Under the pieces are notes generated by a model. That model was given only the letters and a program-made list of their open reading frames with translations. It was not told the DNA's origin and did no database searches. Shown here one piece after another: positions 47,715 to 56,860 of a stretch of 64,000 bases of DNA (its first letter is position 1; every line of letters starts with the position of its first letter). The position numbers and the translations under genes are program-made. The stretch is from Sandaracinus sp964481145 (GTDB lineage Bacteria > Myxococcota_A > Polyangia > Polyangiales > Sandaracinaceae). The stretch lies in the NCBI GenBank assembly GCA_964481145.1, contig CAYZTA010000002.1:62001-126000 (forward strand). Reading direction: 5' to 3'.

Positions 47715-49151
47715 ATGCGCCTCCGAACTTGTGCCTTTTTCCTGCTCGTTTCGCTGGCACTCCTGTCGCGTGATGCCGCACGCGCGCAGGTGGGTTCAGG
47801 AGCGGCTCTTCAAGCGCAGTTGAGCGCGCTCGTGGCAGAATCAGGGCTCGGTGAGCAGGTCACCCTCAGTGTCGTCGACACGACGACCACCACGACGCTC
47901 TTCGAACATCGCGCCGAGGTTGCACTCAACCCGGCTTCCAACATGAAGCTCGTCACCGCAGCCGCAGCGCTCGCGCGGCTCGGCCCCGAGTTCCGCATTC
48001 GCACGGCCTTGCATGGGCGCGTCGATGGCGATGAGGTCAGGACTCTTTCTCTACGTGGATTCGGTGACCCCTCGTTGACGCAGGCCGACCTCGTCGAACT
48101 CGCGCGCGATCTCGCGGACCATGGGGTCCGTCGGGTGGGTGAAATCGTCGTCGATGCGTCGTATTTCGATGCGCAGCTGCTCCCACCCGCATTCGATCAA
48201 CAACCTGGCGAAGTCGCTCCGTTTCGTGCGAGCACAGGCGCGATTTCGGTGGACGCCAATGCGTACGTGCTCCGCGTCCTTCCTGGCGCAACCGTGGGCG
48301 CGCCCGCTCGCATTCGCCTCGATGGAGCAGGTTATTTTGCGCTCGAGAGCAGCGTTCTGACCTCCGATGGCGGAGCGCCTTCCATCGTTGCGATTCAGCG
48401 TGAACAAGAGGCGCGAATGCAGCTCGTGCTGCGCGGTTCGATTCCGGCGGGTGTCACGGGGGTTTCTTATCGGCGTCGTGTGGAAAATCCGCTGCTCTGG
48501 GCAGGCCACTTGATGCGCGATGCGCTCGCTGCCGCGGGTATTCGCAGTGGTGATGTCGTGCGGGTGGGCGCAACTCCAAGCGATAGCGCGCTCTTGGCGC
48601 AGCATACATCACGCCCTCTCGCCGAACTTTTGAGCGCGATGGGCAAGCAGAGCGACAACTTCGTCGCCGAGATGATCTTTCGTGTGTTGGGCGCCGAACG
48701 TCAGAGGCCTGGTCGGGTTTCAGATTCGATCGCCGTGGTTCGCGAAGTCCTGAGCGATGCCGGAATCGATCCCGCCCGCGTTGAGATCGTCAATGGATCT
48801 GGGCTTTTTGTGGGGAATCGAATCTCCTCGCGAGATCTCGCTCGGCTCTTGGTTTGGATCCATCGAGATCCTGGGCTCCGTGCAGAATATCTTTCGCATC
48901 TCGCCATTGCAGGAGTCGACGGAACTCTTGCGGGTCGCCTTCGCGACCTTCCGCGTCCCCGCATCGTGCGCGCAAAAACAGGAACATTGAACGACGCGAT
49001 TGCGCTGAGCGGTTACGTCCTCGGTCCGCGTTCCGAAGACACCATCGCCTTCAGCGTGATCGTCAACGAAGCGCGCGGGCGACACGGAGCCGCGCGCGCG
49101 CTTTGTGATGGAGTCGTTCGGGCAATCGCTGCGCAGCTCTGGCGCCAATAG
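47715..49151 (+). CDS. dacB: D-alanyl-D-alanine carboxypeptidase/endopeptidase (PBP4-type, family S13)
   Basis: A 478-residue periplasmic peptidoglycan hydrolase with signal peptide (MRLRTCAFFLLVSLALLSRD). The three penicillin-binding motifs are present: SxxK as SNMK, SxN as SDN in GKQSDNFVAEM, and KTG in VRAKTGTLNDAIALSG. Domain insertions between SxxK and SxN are typical of class C low-molecular-mass PBPs such as DacB. It trims or cuts peptide crosslinks. ATG 47715 gives the signal peptide. It ends 5 bp before the convergent sigma-factor gene. Confidence 0.93.
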   Translation: MRLRTCAFFLLVSLALLSRDAARAQVGSGAALQAQLSALVAESGLGEQVTLSVVDTTTTTTLFEHRAEVALNPASNMKLVTAAAALARLGPEFRIRTALHGRVDGDEVRTLSLRGFGDPSLTQADLVELARDLADHGVRRVGEIVVDASYFDAQLLPPAFDQQPGEVAPFRASTGAISVDANAYVLRVLPGATVGAPARIRLDGAGYFALESSVLTSDGGAPSIVAIQREQEARMQLVLRGSIPAGVTGVSYRRRVENPLLWAGHLMRDALAAAGIRSGDVVRVGATPSDSALLAQHTSRPLAELLSAMGKQSDNFVAEMIFRVLGAERQRPGRVSDSIAVVREVLSDAGIDPARVEIVNGSGLFVGNRISSRDLARLLVWIHRDPGLRAEYLSHLAIAGVDGTLAGRLRDLPRPRIVRAKTGTLNDAIALSGYVLGPRSEDTIAFSVIVNEARGRHGAARALCDGVVRAIAAQLWRQ

Positions 49152-49155
49152 CGAA

Positions 49156-50970
49156 TCACTCTTTGATCTGACGACGAATCTTGGCGAGCGCCTGTTCCTG
49201 GAGCTGCCGGATGCGCTCACGAGACAAGTTGTATTTGTCGCCAATTTCCTTGAGCGTGAGCTCGTCTTCGTCGTCGAGCCCGAAACGCCACCGCAGAATG
49301 CGCGCCTCCATCGGAGAGAGCGTATCGAGCAAGCGTCGAACTTCATCGCTCCACGTCTTGCTCACGAGCTGTTCGTACGGCGTCGGAACGTTCTCTTGCT
49401 CGAGGAAATCGATGAATTTCCGACCGTCTTCATCGTTGACCGGACGATCGAGCGAGAACGGTGTTTCCGCCCAATATCCCTTGATTTTCTCAAGTTTTTC
49501 GGCGGCGATCCCGGTCTCTTTCTCAAGCTCCTCGGGCGTGGGCTCCTGCCCGGTTCGGGTCGCAATCGCCTGAGTCGCGCGGGCCACGCGGTTGTACGTG
49601 TCCAGCATGTGCACAGGGATTCGCACCGCTCGGCCTTTGTCCGCCAAGGCGCGCGAGATCGCATGGCGGATCCACCAAGACGCATACGTCGAGAAGCGAT
49701 AGCCGCGGTTGTGGTCGAAACGCTCGACCGCCTTCATCAGGCCGATGTTGCCCTCTTGAATGAGATCGATGAGCGGGAGCCGTCCCCGGTTGTAACGACG
49801 CGCAATCGATACGACCAACCGAAGATTGGCAGCCACGAAGCGGTTCTTCGACTGTTGCTGCGCCTCTCGCGCCTCCTCGACTCGCGCGAGATATTTCTTG
49901 AATGCCGGCGTGAGCTGCACTCCGTCGACCACCAAATCCCGCTCCGCCGCAAACTCGCCCGCTGCGCGATGCACCGCCCGGTCCGATTCATTGACGAAGA
50001 TTCGATCCGAATCGATCGCGCGCATGATGGTCGAGAGCGCTGTGGTCGTCTCGTCCCATTTGTCCTGGTCTTTTTTGACGAATTTACCAGGCGTCTTCCC
50101 TTTGCTCGCGCTCTTCGAGAGCTTTCGCAGCGTGGCGAGCTCGCTCACCGGCGGCTCGGCAACGAATCTCTCGATCGTCGTCGCCACCGTGTCGACTGCA
50201 GGCGGATAAGAAAGAAGAGCCTGCCAGAAGCCGATCTCCAATCGTTCGACTTCCTTCGCGGCTTCGATTTCCTCTTGTGGCGTCAGCACCCGATGGCTCG
50301 CCATCTCCCGGAAATAACGGCTGAGCGTGGAGTCACCACCGCCCTGACGCTCCATTTCTTTGAGCGCCTTTTCAGCCTCGGCTTGGGCTTCGGCGAGCTG
50401 CTCCGAAGAGGGCTCCTCGAACTCGGGCTCGTCCTTGACCTCGACGTCCTCTGCGTCGTCCTCACGCGCAGGAGCCGCTGTGGCCGTCGTGGTCTTCGAA
50501 GCGGTGACTGCCTTGCCCATACCGTCTCGTCTCCTATCCCTACCCTGTCCAGAAGCGATGCCGGACGGGGCGTTCTCCAGTGAGGATTCTTCGACCTTCT
50601 CGCGCGCCTTCGGGGCGAGCTTCGTGCCACGTGCCGGTTCCAACCGTGTTTCGGCCTCCACCATTCCAGGGCGCCCCGATTTCGTGGGACTCGCCTTTGC
50701 TCGTTCCGAAGCTCGGGACGGCACAGGCTTGCTTGCCCGCTCTTTTTCTTTCGCGGGCTTCTGCTTGGGCGGAGACTTGGATTTCGCTGTCGTTTTCGAT
50801 ACCGCTGTTTTCGATGCGGTTTTTGACACTGCTGATTTGGATGCGGCCGATTTCGATGCGGCCGGTTTGGATGCCGACTTCGAGAGTGCTAGGGGCCTCG
50901 ACGAGGTCGATGCACGCCCGGCGCCGGAGGCGCTAGCACGCGACGTGCCGGTGGTTGCACGCTTGCTCAC
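49156..50970 (-). CDS. Primary-type RNA polymerase sigma factor (RpoD/RpoS-like) with low-complexity N-terminal extension
   Basis: A 604-residue sigma factor. From ~210 it has region 1.2 (LSRYFREMASHRVLTPQEEI), region 2 (NLRLVVSIARRYN, DLIQEGNIGLMKAVERFD, YASWWIRHAI), region 3, and region 4 with RERIRQLQEQALAKIR. The first ~200 residues are Lys/Ser/Ala- and Glu-rich low complexity with ASKSA-type repeats instead of a normal region 1.1. Short linkers suggest an RpoS- or alternative group 2 factor rather than the housekeeping one. The GTG start at 50970 has GAGGTGA upstream. Confidence 0.9.
   Translation of the reverse strand: MSKRATTGTSRASASGAGRASTSSRPLALSKSASKPAASKSAASKSAVSKTASKTAVSKTTAKSKSPPKQKPAKEKERASKPVPSRASERAKASPTKSGRPGMVEAETRLEPARGTKLAPKAREKVEESSLENAPSGIASGQGRDRRRDGMGKAVTASKTTTATAAPAREDDAEDVEVKDEPEFEEPSSEQLAEAQAEAEKALKEMERQGGGDSTLSRYFREMASHRVLTPQEEIEAAKEVERLEIGFWQALLSYPPAVDTVATTIERFVAEPPVSELATLRKLSKSASKGKTPGKFVKKDQDKWDETTTALSTIMRAIDSDRIFVNESDRAVHRAAGEFAAERDLVVDGVQLTPAFKKYLARVEEAREAQQQSKNRFVAANLRLVVSIARRYNRGRLPLIDLIQEGNIGLMKAVERFDHNRGYRFSTYASWWIRHAISRALADKGRAVRIPVHMLDTYNRVARATQAIATRTGQEPTPEELEKETGIAAEKLEKIKGYWAETPFSLDRPVNDEDGRKFIDFLEQENVPTPYEQLVSKTWSDEVRRLLDTLSPMEARILRWRFGLDDEDELTLKEIGDKYNLSRERIRQLQEQALAKIRRQIKE
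50773..50883 (-). repeat. Imperfect tandem repeats encoding a Ser-Lys-Ala-rich stretch
   Basis: Short repeats such as GATTTCGATGCGGCC (plus strand) recur every 12-15 bp across residues ~30-66 of the sigma factor. The unit encodes variants of SKSAA and SKTAV. This is a site where length could vary by slippage. Confidence 0.7.
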
Positions 50971-51479
50971 AGGGTCACCTCGGGACGGGGGCTCATCGGC
51001 ATGGCTCGCATAGGTGGTTCATGAAGTTAGGCTCGGTGAAAATGCGATGGGGTACAGCTTGCGGCGCCACGAGAACGGAAAACAAAAACCGCACCGCAGA
51101 ACTCGAGTCCACAAGAAAACAAGCATTGGGGCTCCTCCGGTATCTTCCGCAAGCCCCTTGGATTCAACTGCAACGCTCCACATTCGCGAAAAAACAGCTC
51201 CCGAAACGCACTTCCCAGCATGTTGGAACACCCGCCAACACCTCCCGCGACTGTGACGGCCTCGCCCTGGAGGCCGCAACATTTGCGGTAGGCATCGACG
51301 CACCGGTCAAGTTCGCAACCGTTCTCCCGGCGCGATTACTCCTTCTATCGTTCCAATACAACAACTTCGTGCATCTTCTTCTACGATTGATGTGCTCTTG
51401 CGATACCCCGGCTATGACAGTGGCCGGCTACCGCAACTTCCGTGACCAGATTCGTTCGACTCATCTTCGCACAGAGAAG
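50971..51479. other. 509-bp region upstream of two divergent genes
   Basis: Lies between the sigma factor (minus) and the HEAT-repeat gene (plus). Open frames here are of unlikely composition. It contains A-rich stretches (51075-51125), and two overlapping hairpins at 51257-51288. It should hold both promoters and possibly a long 5' leader. Confidence 0.5.
51257..51288. promoter_or_regulatory. Two mutually exclusive hairpins
   Basis: CGGCCTC (51257-51263) pairs with GAGGCCG (51270-51276). CCGCAA (51274-51279) pairs with TTGCGG (51283-51288). Bases 51274-51276 are needed in both stems, so only one can form. This is the layout of an RNA switch, but no known leader is recognised. Confidence 0.25.
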
Positions 51480-53867
51480 ATGTTCTGCGCGTGGCTCTTG
51501 ATTGCGCTTGCAGCAGTTTCGATGTGGTTTCCGGCAAGCGCGCACGCCGCTGGGCTTCCGTTCAGGGCGGCCATTTCTTTGGGCGAGCCGGGCGTTCGGG
51601 CCGAAATTCGGGTCGAAATCGAGCAAGACGACACATGCATCACGGTGCGCACCCCGCGAGGCACGGCGCAAACCACGGTTCGAGCCACCTGGACGGAGGT
51701 CGATCTCGAATCCGTCACGCTCGCCTCCGGAGACATCGTCGGGGTGCTGCGAGCCACAGGATCCTCGGGACGTGCTGCTGCGCTCGTCGTGGCGTCGGGA
51801 GGACGACCGAGCATTCCGTGGGTCGGTCGGCTCGACATGCACGGCGACCCTGGGGAACGGACGGCCGATTGGCTCGATCTTTCGGACCGCACGGGGGATG
51901 GCCACCCCGATCTCGTGATCGCTCAGATTCGCGAAGGAGTGGGCCTCTGTGGCGAATCGCCAGCCCTGCTCTATCCGCGAGCCTTGGACCCTGCCACCCA
52001 TGAATTTCGGCCAGTGGTGCTCAGGCGTGTGCCGACCGATGGCGAAGAGATCGCGATTGAAGCCACCTCCACGAGCCCTGGCCCCACGGAGCCACCCATC
52101 GTGCGTGCCCTCATGGCAGTCGGGGCATCCAGTGAAGTCGGGATCGGAGAGCAAGCCGCGCAGCTCCGTCCCCCTCGGGCGCTCGTCGACGGAAACCACG
52201 AAACTTATTGGGCTGAAGGACGGGGCGGTCCGGGAGAAGGAGAATTCGTTCAATTCCGCTTTGGAGCGGGCATGCCGATCCGCGCCATCGCAATTTCGAC
52301 GCCCTCCGACGCCGCCACATCCGCGCCCGAAAGCCTTGTCTTGATCGGAGATCGCGGCCCACGCCTGCGCGTCACGATCCCTCGCGATGGGGTGGGTCGG
52401 GTGTGGATCGTGCCGCCGACACCACTGGAATGGTCGTGTTTTTCGCTGGTGCTGGCCGATGCCCAGGGAGCGCCCTCGGTGCGAACCGCGATCGCTGAAG
52501 TCGAAGTGTATACGAGGGTCGATTTCGAAGGCGGCATCGATGCCTTGGTGCGCGAGCTCGTCCGTGATGGTGATGCCGGAGATCGCGCGGCAGAGCTCCT
52601 CTCGCGATTGGGGTCCGCCGCCCTCCCGAGTTTGGAATCGGCGTGGGATCGACTCGGCGTTCGTGGGCGAGAGCGTGCCTTGCGCGTGGTGACAGGACCT
52701 GCACGAGCTGGAGAATCAATCGCGCTACGGATCCCAGCGCTCGCGGCCAACGACGATGCGGAAGCCGTACGTGAACGCGCATTGTCGATCCTTGGAAGTG
52801 CTGGAGCCGCAGGAAGAACCCTGGCCGTTGAAATTGCCGCGGGAGATGGCGCTGGAGCAGAAGATGCCGCCAATTTCTTGGTGGGAAGCGAAGAAGCGTT
52901 TGATTTCGACCCCTTGTTGGCTGCGATCTCACGCGATGGAGGCAGCGAACGCCCCGCCCTTCGCGCAGCGCTCTGCCGCGCCATTGCATTGAGCGCCCCA
53001 GAGAGCGCGGAAACCATTCTCCATTGGCAAACCGAAGCGCCCATCGCAGCGAGAGCATCTCTCGCCCTCGGTCTGGTGAGAGAACCACGTGCCGTATCTA
53101 TTGCGATACGAATCATCGACGACTCCATCGAGGAAGCTCGGGATTTTGCGGACCGCTTTCGGATGGTCAGAGCTGCGATGTCGCTCGAAACCACCACGTC
53201 TTCCATCGATGATTGGCTCGCTGAGCTTGCGATCTCGGCCGAAGAATGGATGCTCCGCGCCACTGCGATCGAAGCGCTCGGCACACGTCGCCCGGAGGTC
53301 ACCCAGCGAGCCATGCGTGATCCCTACCCGCGAGTCCGGGCGGTTGCGGTTGGGCGGATATCGAATCCCTCGGAACCGACGGTTCGAGCGCTCGCCTCGG
53401 AAGATCCATGGCCTCTCGTACGGATCGCAGCGCTCGATGCCCTCGCCCAAGACGGGCAAGCGCGCCCTTCACTCGAAATTGCCATCACCGATCCAGCACC
53501 AAGCGTGCGACGGCGAGCGATCGAGCATGCCACGCGACTCGACATTCGAATGCCCGCGCTTCGTGAGCGTCTCGACGATCCCCGAGAGCACCCGCGTGTC
53601 CTCGAGTCTGCCCTCGAGCATGTCGAACACGTCTGTGATTTCGATGCGGGGCCATCTCTCCTCGGGTTGATTCGCCGAGGAATTCGGCCGGATGCTCGAC
53701 AGAGTGAAATCGAAATCGCCGTGCGCGCGCTGCGTGTCGCCGCCCGCCTGGGCGGGCCCCTCGCGGAAGACGCCCGAACCATTGCGGCACGTGGGGGCGA
53801 AGTCATGCAAGCCGCCATTCAGGCGGCTCGCAATGATGAGGTCCGATGCCAAGATCCCCGTTCATGA
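51480..53867 (+). CDS. Exported HEAT-repeat protein with discoidin-like domain
   Basis: A 795-residue protein with a signal peptide (MFCAWLLIALAAVSMWFPAS). The N-terminal part is beta-rich, with a VCBS/FG-GAP-like loop (LSDRTGDGHPDLVIAQI). Residues ~210-345 resemble a discoidin/F5/8 type C or NADase-type glycan-binding domain (PPRALVDGNHETYWAEGRGG, ending in AIAEVEVY). From ~360 on it is HEAT-like helical repeats (LRATAIEALG; VRIAALDALAQDG; RRRAIEHATRL). It should bind a surface ligand or partner. The start is ATG 51480; ATG 51414 would hide the signal. A lipoprotein gene follows after 85 bp. Confidence 0.8.
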   Translation: MFCAWLLIALAAVSMWFPASAHAAGLPFRAAISLGEPGVRAEIRVEIEQDDTCITVRTPRGTAQTTVRATWTEVDLESVTLASGDIVGVLRATGSSGRAAALVVASGGRPSIPWVGRLDMHGDPGERTADWLDLSDRTGDGHPDLVIAQIREGVGLCGESPALLYPRALDPATHEFRPVVLRRVPTDGEEIAIEATSTSPGPTEPPIVRALMAVGASSEVGIGEQAAQLRPPRALVDGNHETYWAEGRGGPGEGEFVQFRFGAGMPIRAIAISTPSDAATSAPESLVLIGDRGPRLRVTIPRDGVGRVWIVPPTPLEWSCFSLVLADAQGAPSVRTAIAEVEVYTRVDFEGGIDALVRELVRDGDAGDRAAELLSRLGSAALPSLESAWDRLGVRGRERALRVVTGPARAGESIALRIPALAANDDAEAVRERALSILGSAGAAGRTLAVEIAAGDGAGAEDAANFLVGSEEAFDFDPLLAAISRDGGSERPALRAALCRAIALSAPESAETILHWQTEAPIAARASLALGLVREPRAVSIAIRIIDDSIEEARDFADRFRMVRAAMSLETTTSSIDDWLAELAISAEEWMLRATAIEALGTRRPEVTQRAMRDPYPRVRAVAVGRISNPSEPTVRALASEDPWPLVRIAALDALAQDGQARPSLEIAITDPAPSVRRRAIEHATRLDIRMPALRERLDDPREHPRVLESALEHVEHVCDFDAGPSLLGLIRRGIRPDARQSEIEIAVRALRVAARLGGPLAEDARTIAARGGEVMQAAIQAARNDEVRCQDPRS

Positions 53868-53952
53868 AACACCGAGAGCTTCCCACAGCGGATCTCCCAT
53901 GTTAGCCTCCGCTCGCTCGCTCGGGTCGCGTGGCTCGGCGCGCGAGGAATCC

Positions 53953-54597
53953 ATGCGCCAGTCCTTGCGATCCTTCGTCGGATGCATTGTCGCCCTCGGA
54001 CTCTTGCCCGTACTCGCTTCGTGCGGACAACATGCCGCGGCCGATTTACAGATTGAACGTTTGCCGGACGTCAGCCCGAGCTTGCCGAACGTTCCGACGC
54101 TGCCTCCCCCTCCTTTTCCTGCGCAGCATCCGGACCAAAGCTATAGCGTGTATGGGCTGCGGCACCGCCAAGCGGTCACCATGAACTCAGAAGTGTCCGT
54201 CACCGGATACATCGTCGGGATCTACTCGGCACCGGAATGCCCAACAGGGCGCACCTGTCCGACCCCTGCTGCCCCCCACATCTGGATCGCCGACACCCGA
54301 GGCGAGACCAACGACGCCCATCGGCTGATGGTCGTGGGGTACGCTGAAAACCAAACTCAGATCGACGAGGCGATGGCGTTGGCCGCGCGTGGCCGTTACG
54401 TGCCGCCTGCTCCTGAAACAGGGCTTTTGCCGATTCCAACCGACTTTTACGTCGGTAACAAAGTGAAAATCAGCGGTCGCTTTGGTCGCATCTCGGGCAG
54501 TGGCTTCAACGTCTCGGAAGGGCTTCTGGAATATCGCTCCCATGAGACTCAGGAGTTGTCCGAAGAAGCGCAAGCGGCGACCCAGCGTCGCCGCTGA
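53953..54597 (+). CDS. Hypothetical lipoprotein
   Basis: A 214-residue protein starting at ATG 53953 with a lipoprotein signal and lipobox LASC (VALGLLPVLASCGQ). A Pro-rich linker follows (VPTLPPPPFPAQ). The mature domain is beta-rich and has a phrase typical of OB-like beta barrels (VTGYIVGIYSAPEC; KVKISGRFGRISGSGFN). Two Cys (PECPTGRTC) may form a disulfide. The OB-fold guess is weak. The gene follows the HEAT-repeat gene on the same strand and is convergent with the ABC cluster. Confidence 0.7.
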   Translation: MRQSLRSFVGCIVALGLLPVLASCGQHAAADLQIERLPDVSPSLPNVPTLPPPPFPAQHPDQSYSVYGLRHRQAVTMNSEVSVTGYIVGIYSAPECPTGRTCPTPAAPHIWIADTRGETNDAHRLMVVGYAENQTQIDEAMALAARGRYVPPAPETGLLPIPTDFYVGNKVKISGRFGRISGSGFNVSEGLLEYRSHETQELSEEAQAATQRRR

Positions 54598-54612
54598 GCT
54601 TCTCTCATCTGC

Positions 54613-56850
54613 TCAGGGCCGATAATCGAGCAGTGCTTGCACCACGGGTGCGCCCAAGCGAAACGTCGCGTCGAGCGACTCGCTTCGAGCGTAATACCAT
54701 CTGTTCTCCTCCGCGGTGTCGCTCGCAGCACCAATCCGCAGTTCATAGGCAGGGCCTCCGCCTCGCCGCTCTGCGTGGATGACCAATGTCGGCGATTGGA
54801 AGCCGAAATTTCCTGACGCCCCGTAGACGTTCGCTCCAAGCGCGCGAAGGGATGCGAGTCGATCGAGGATCAGAGTGGTTCGTGCTTGGTCAGCCACGCC
54901 GTTGCCCGCACTCCAACCGCTATCGACCCGGCGAAGCTCGAGTCGCTCTGCGCCACGTTGGATGGTGAGCATTTCGATGTCGCTCGCCTCGATCGCAAGC
55001 GAATCTCGACTGACGAGCGGATCGACGAGATCGTCGACGAGCTCGCTCGGGATCACAAAGACGGTGGGGTCGGTCCCCAATTGTGCAAACGCACCGCCTT
55101 CGGTCGGATGTCCGATCCGAAGCACGATATCGCGAGGGGGCGCTGGCTCGCCTTCTTCTCCATGTCCGTGGTCGTGATCGTGGAGTTCGTCCCCCTCGAC
55201 CGTGTCTCCACTCGGAAGAGGTCCTTCGAAATGCGCCGTGAGCACGATGCGCGGACGATCGAGACCATGTTCACCCGTGGCGGTGGCGTTCACGAAACGC
55301 ACGGCGCGTAGTGATGCCATGGCGCGTGCGACATCTCGTACGATCACTCGATCCGCCGGAGCGTCGAGCGGTGTGACGACACGCCATTCGGACCCTGTAC
55401 GCACGATCTCTTCCGTAACTCCCCCACGCTCGACCTGAAAACGTCGCGCATTCGCCTCGGCATCTCGCACGAGCTGGCGATCACGAAATCTCGTCTCGGA
55501 AGGCAAGAGAAGCTCTTCTGCGCCGAGCGCGAATCGAACCAACCGAGGTTCTTCGTTCCGACGCACCCAAAGCCCGTCGGCGTCTTTCGCTCCGATCGCG
55601 ACGGTCTCGGTGCGAGTCCCGTCCGTGCTCTCGACCGTCAATGTCGCGCGTGGGGATTCGAGCCCGCGTGCGCTCGCATTCGCAAGCGGCTCATACGACA
55701 CCGCTTGCTCGGCTCGCAGCAACCGCATCCACTCGGCTACCGAATCTCGATCGGCTGATTTCGCGTCATCGCCGCGCGCGACTCGCCATGACATATCCTC
55801 GCGTCGCAGCTCGAAAGAGCGATCGCCCGAAGCAAAACTTACGCGCTGAATCTCCTCATCACGAAATGTGATGAGTCGATTCTCTCGAAAACGCTCGAGC
55901 CCCCCTTCGAACACTTCGAGAGCGCGACGTTCCACACACACGACGGGCCCATCTTCACCTGCAATCGCCGTGACTTCGCCTTCATGACTTGGACACCCAC
56001 CCCCGATACGAAGACGCAATGGTGTTCCCTGTTCACGGTCCGTCCGCTCACGACGGACGAGGATCTCATGAGTGGGGTGGTCGAGGCCGTACGAGTCAGC
56101 GGCATCGAGACGCTCGGCGAGGAATCGAGTGGCTCGAAGATCACGCATCGCGCCCATGAGTGACTCGAGCACAGAAGCGCGCGCCCATGTCTCCTCGGGA
56201 GTACGCATCCACCAGCGACCATTCGCGAATTCGAATCGTCCCTCTCGAAGCTCGACGCTGCTCGCTTCGAACGCAAGGAATCGTTCGAAGAGCTCTTTAC
56301 GTCGAAAATGCGCGACATCGTGCTCGAGGGCTTCACGAAAATCGCGTCCGACGATGAACACTTCGCCTGGCCGATCCGACACGGCGACGTAGACGCCTTC
56401 ATCCCTCGGATCATCGATACCGAGCATCACGGTCACATCTCGATCGGCGGCACGAAATCTCAGCGAGGCAGCAGGCTGTGTCAGGCCGAAACGTTCGCGA
56501 TCTTCATCGGTGACGCCACGGAGCGAACGTCGCGCCTCGAGCCACTCCAAGACCGACAGCAGCTGGTCCACGGATTCCTGATCCGCATCGGAGACCATCG
56601 GCGTCGTCAGAGACCAATGACCGACCTCGAAATCATCGAGGTTCTCCTCGCGATCTCGATGGAGCACGACGTGGACATCACCCCGACGCACTTCGACTTC
56701 ACTCACTCGAGGACGCACGAAGCTTTGGAGCACCCGCCCGCGGCGCGCTTGAAGCTCACCGGTCGAGAGAGTTCCAGCCTCGAAGAAGAAGATGTAGACC
56801 GCCATCGAAACGGCGATCGCCCCAAGGATCAGAATGGTCCGCCTGCTCAT
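54613..56850 (-). CDS. DUF4340 protein of a Gld-like ABC system
   Basis: A 745-residue protein anchored by one N-terminal helix (TILILGAIAVSMAVYIFFFE). DUF4340 domains recur through the protein, as sets of beta strands with phrases like LRIGGGCPSHEGEVTAIAG, VTVMLGIDDPRDEGVYVAV, and YELRIGAASDTAEENRWY. DUF4340 proteins commonly lie next to an ABC ATPase, permease and GldG-like protein; their function is unknown. It starts at ATG 56850, 10 bp after the GldG-like gene. Confidence 0.85.
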   Translation of the reverse strand: MSRRTILILGAIAVSMAVYIFFFEAGTLSTGELQARRGRVLQSFVRPRVSEVEVRRGDVHVVLHRDREENLDDFEVGHWSLTTPMVSDADQESVDQLLSVLEWLEARRSLRGVTDEDRERFGLTQPAASLRFRAADRDVTVMLGIDDPRDEGVYVAVSDRPGEVFIVGRDFREALEHDVAHFRRKELFERFLAFEASSVELREGRFEFANGRWWMRTPEETWARASVLESLMGAMRDLRATRFLAERLDAADSYGLDHPTHEILVRRERTDREQGTPLRLRIGGGCPSHEGEVTAIAGEDGPVVCVERRALEVFEGGLERFRENRLITFRDEEIQRVSFASGDRSFELRREDMSWRVARGDDAKSADRDSVAEWMRLLRAEQAVSYEPLANASARGLESPRATLTVESTDGTRTETVAIGAKDADGLWVRRNEEPRLVRFALGAEELLLPSETRFRDRQLVRDAEANARRFQVERGGVTEEIVRTGSEWRVVTPLDAPADRVIVRDVARAMASLRAVRFVNATATGEHGLDRPRIVLTAHFEGPLPSGDTVEGDELHDHDHGHGEEGEPAPPRDIVLRIGHPTEGGAFAQLGTDPTVFVIPSELVDDLVDPLVSRDSLAIEASDIEMLTIQRGAERLELRRVDSGWSAGNGVADQARTTLILDRLASLRALGANVYGASGNFGFQSPTLVIHAERRGGGPAYELRIGAASDTAEENRWYYARSESLDATFRLGAPVVQALLDYRP

Positions 56851-56860
56851 CGCTTCCCGT

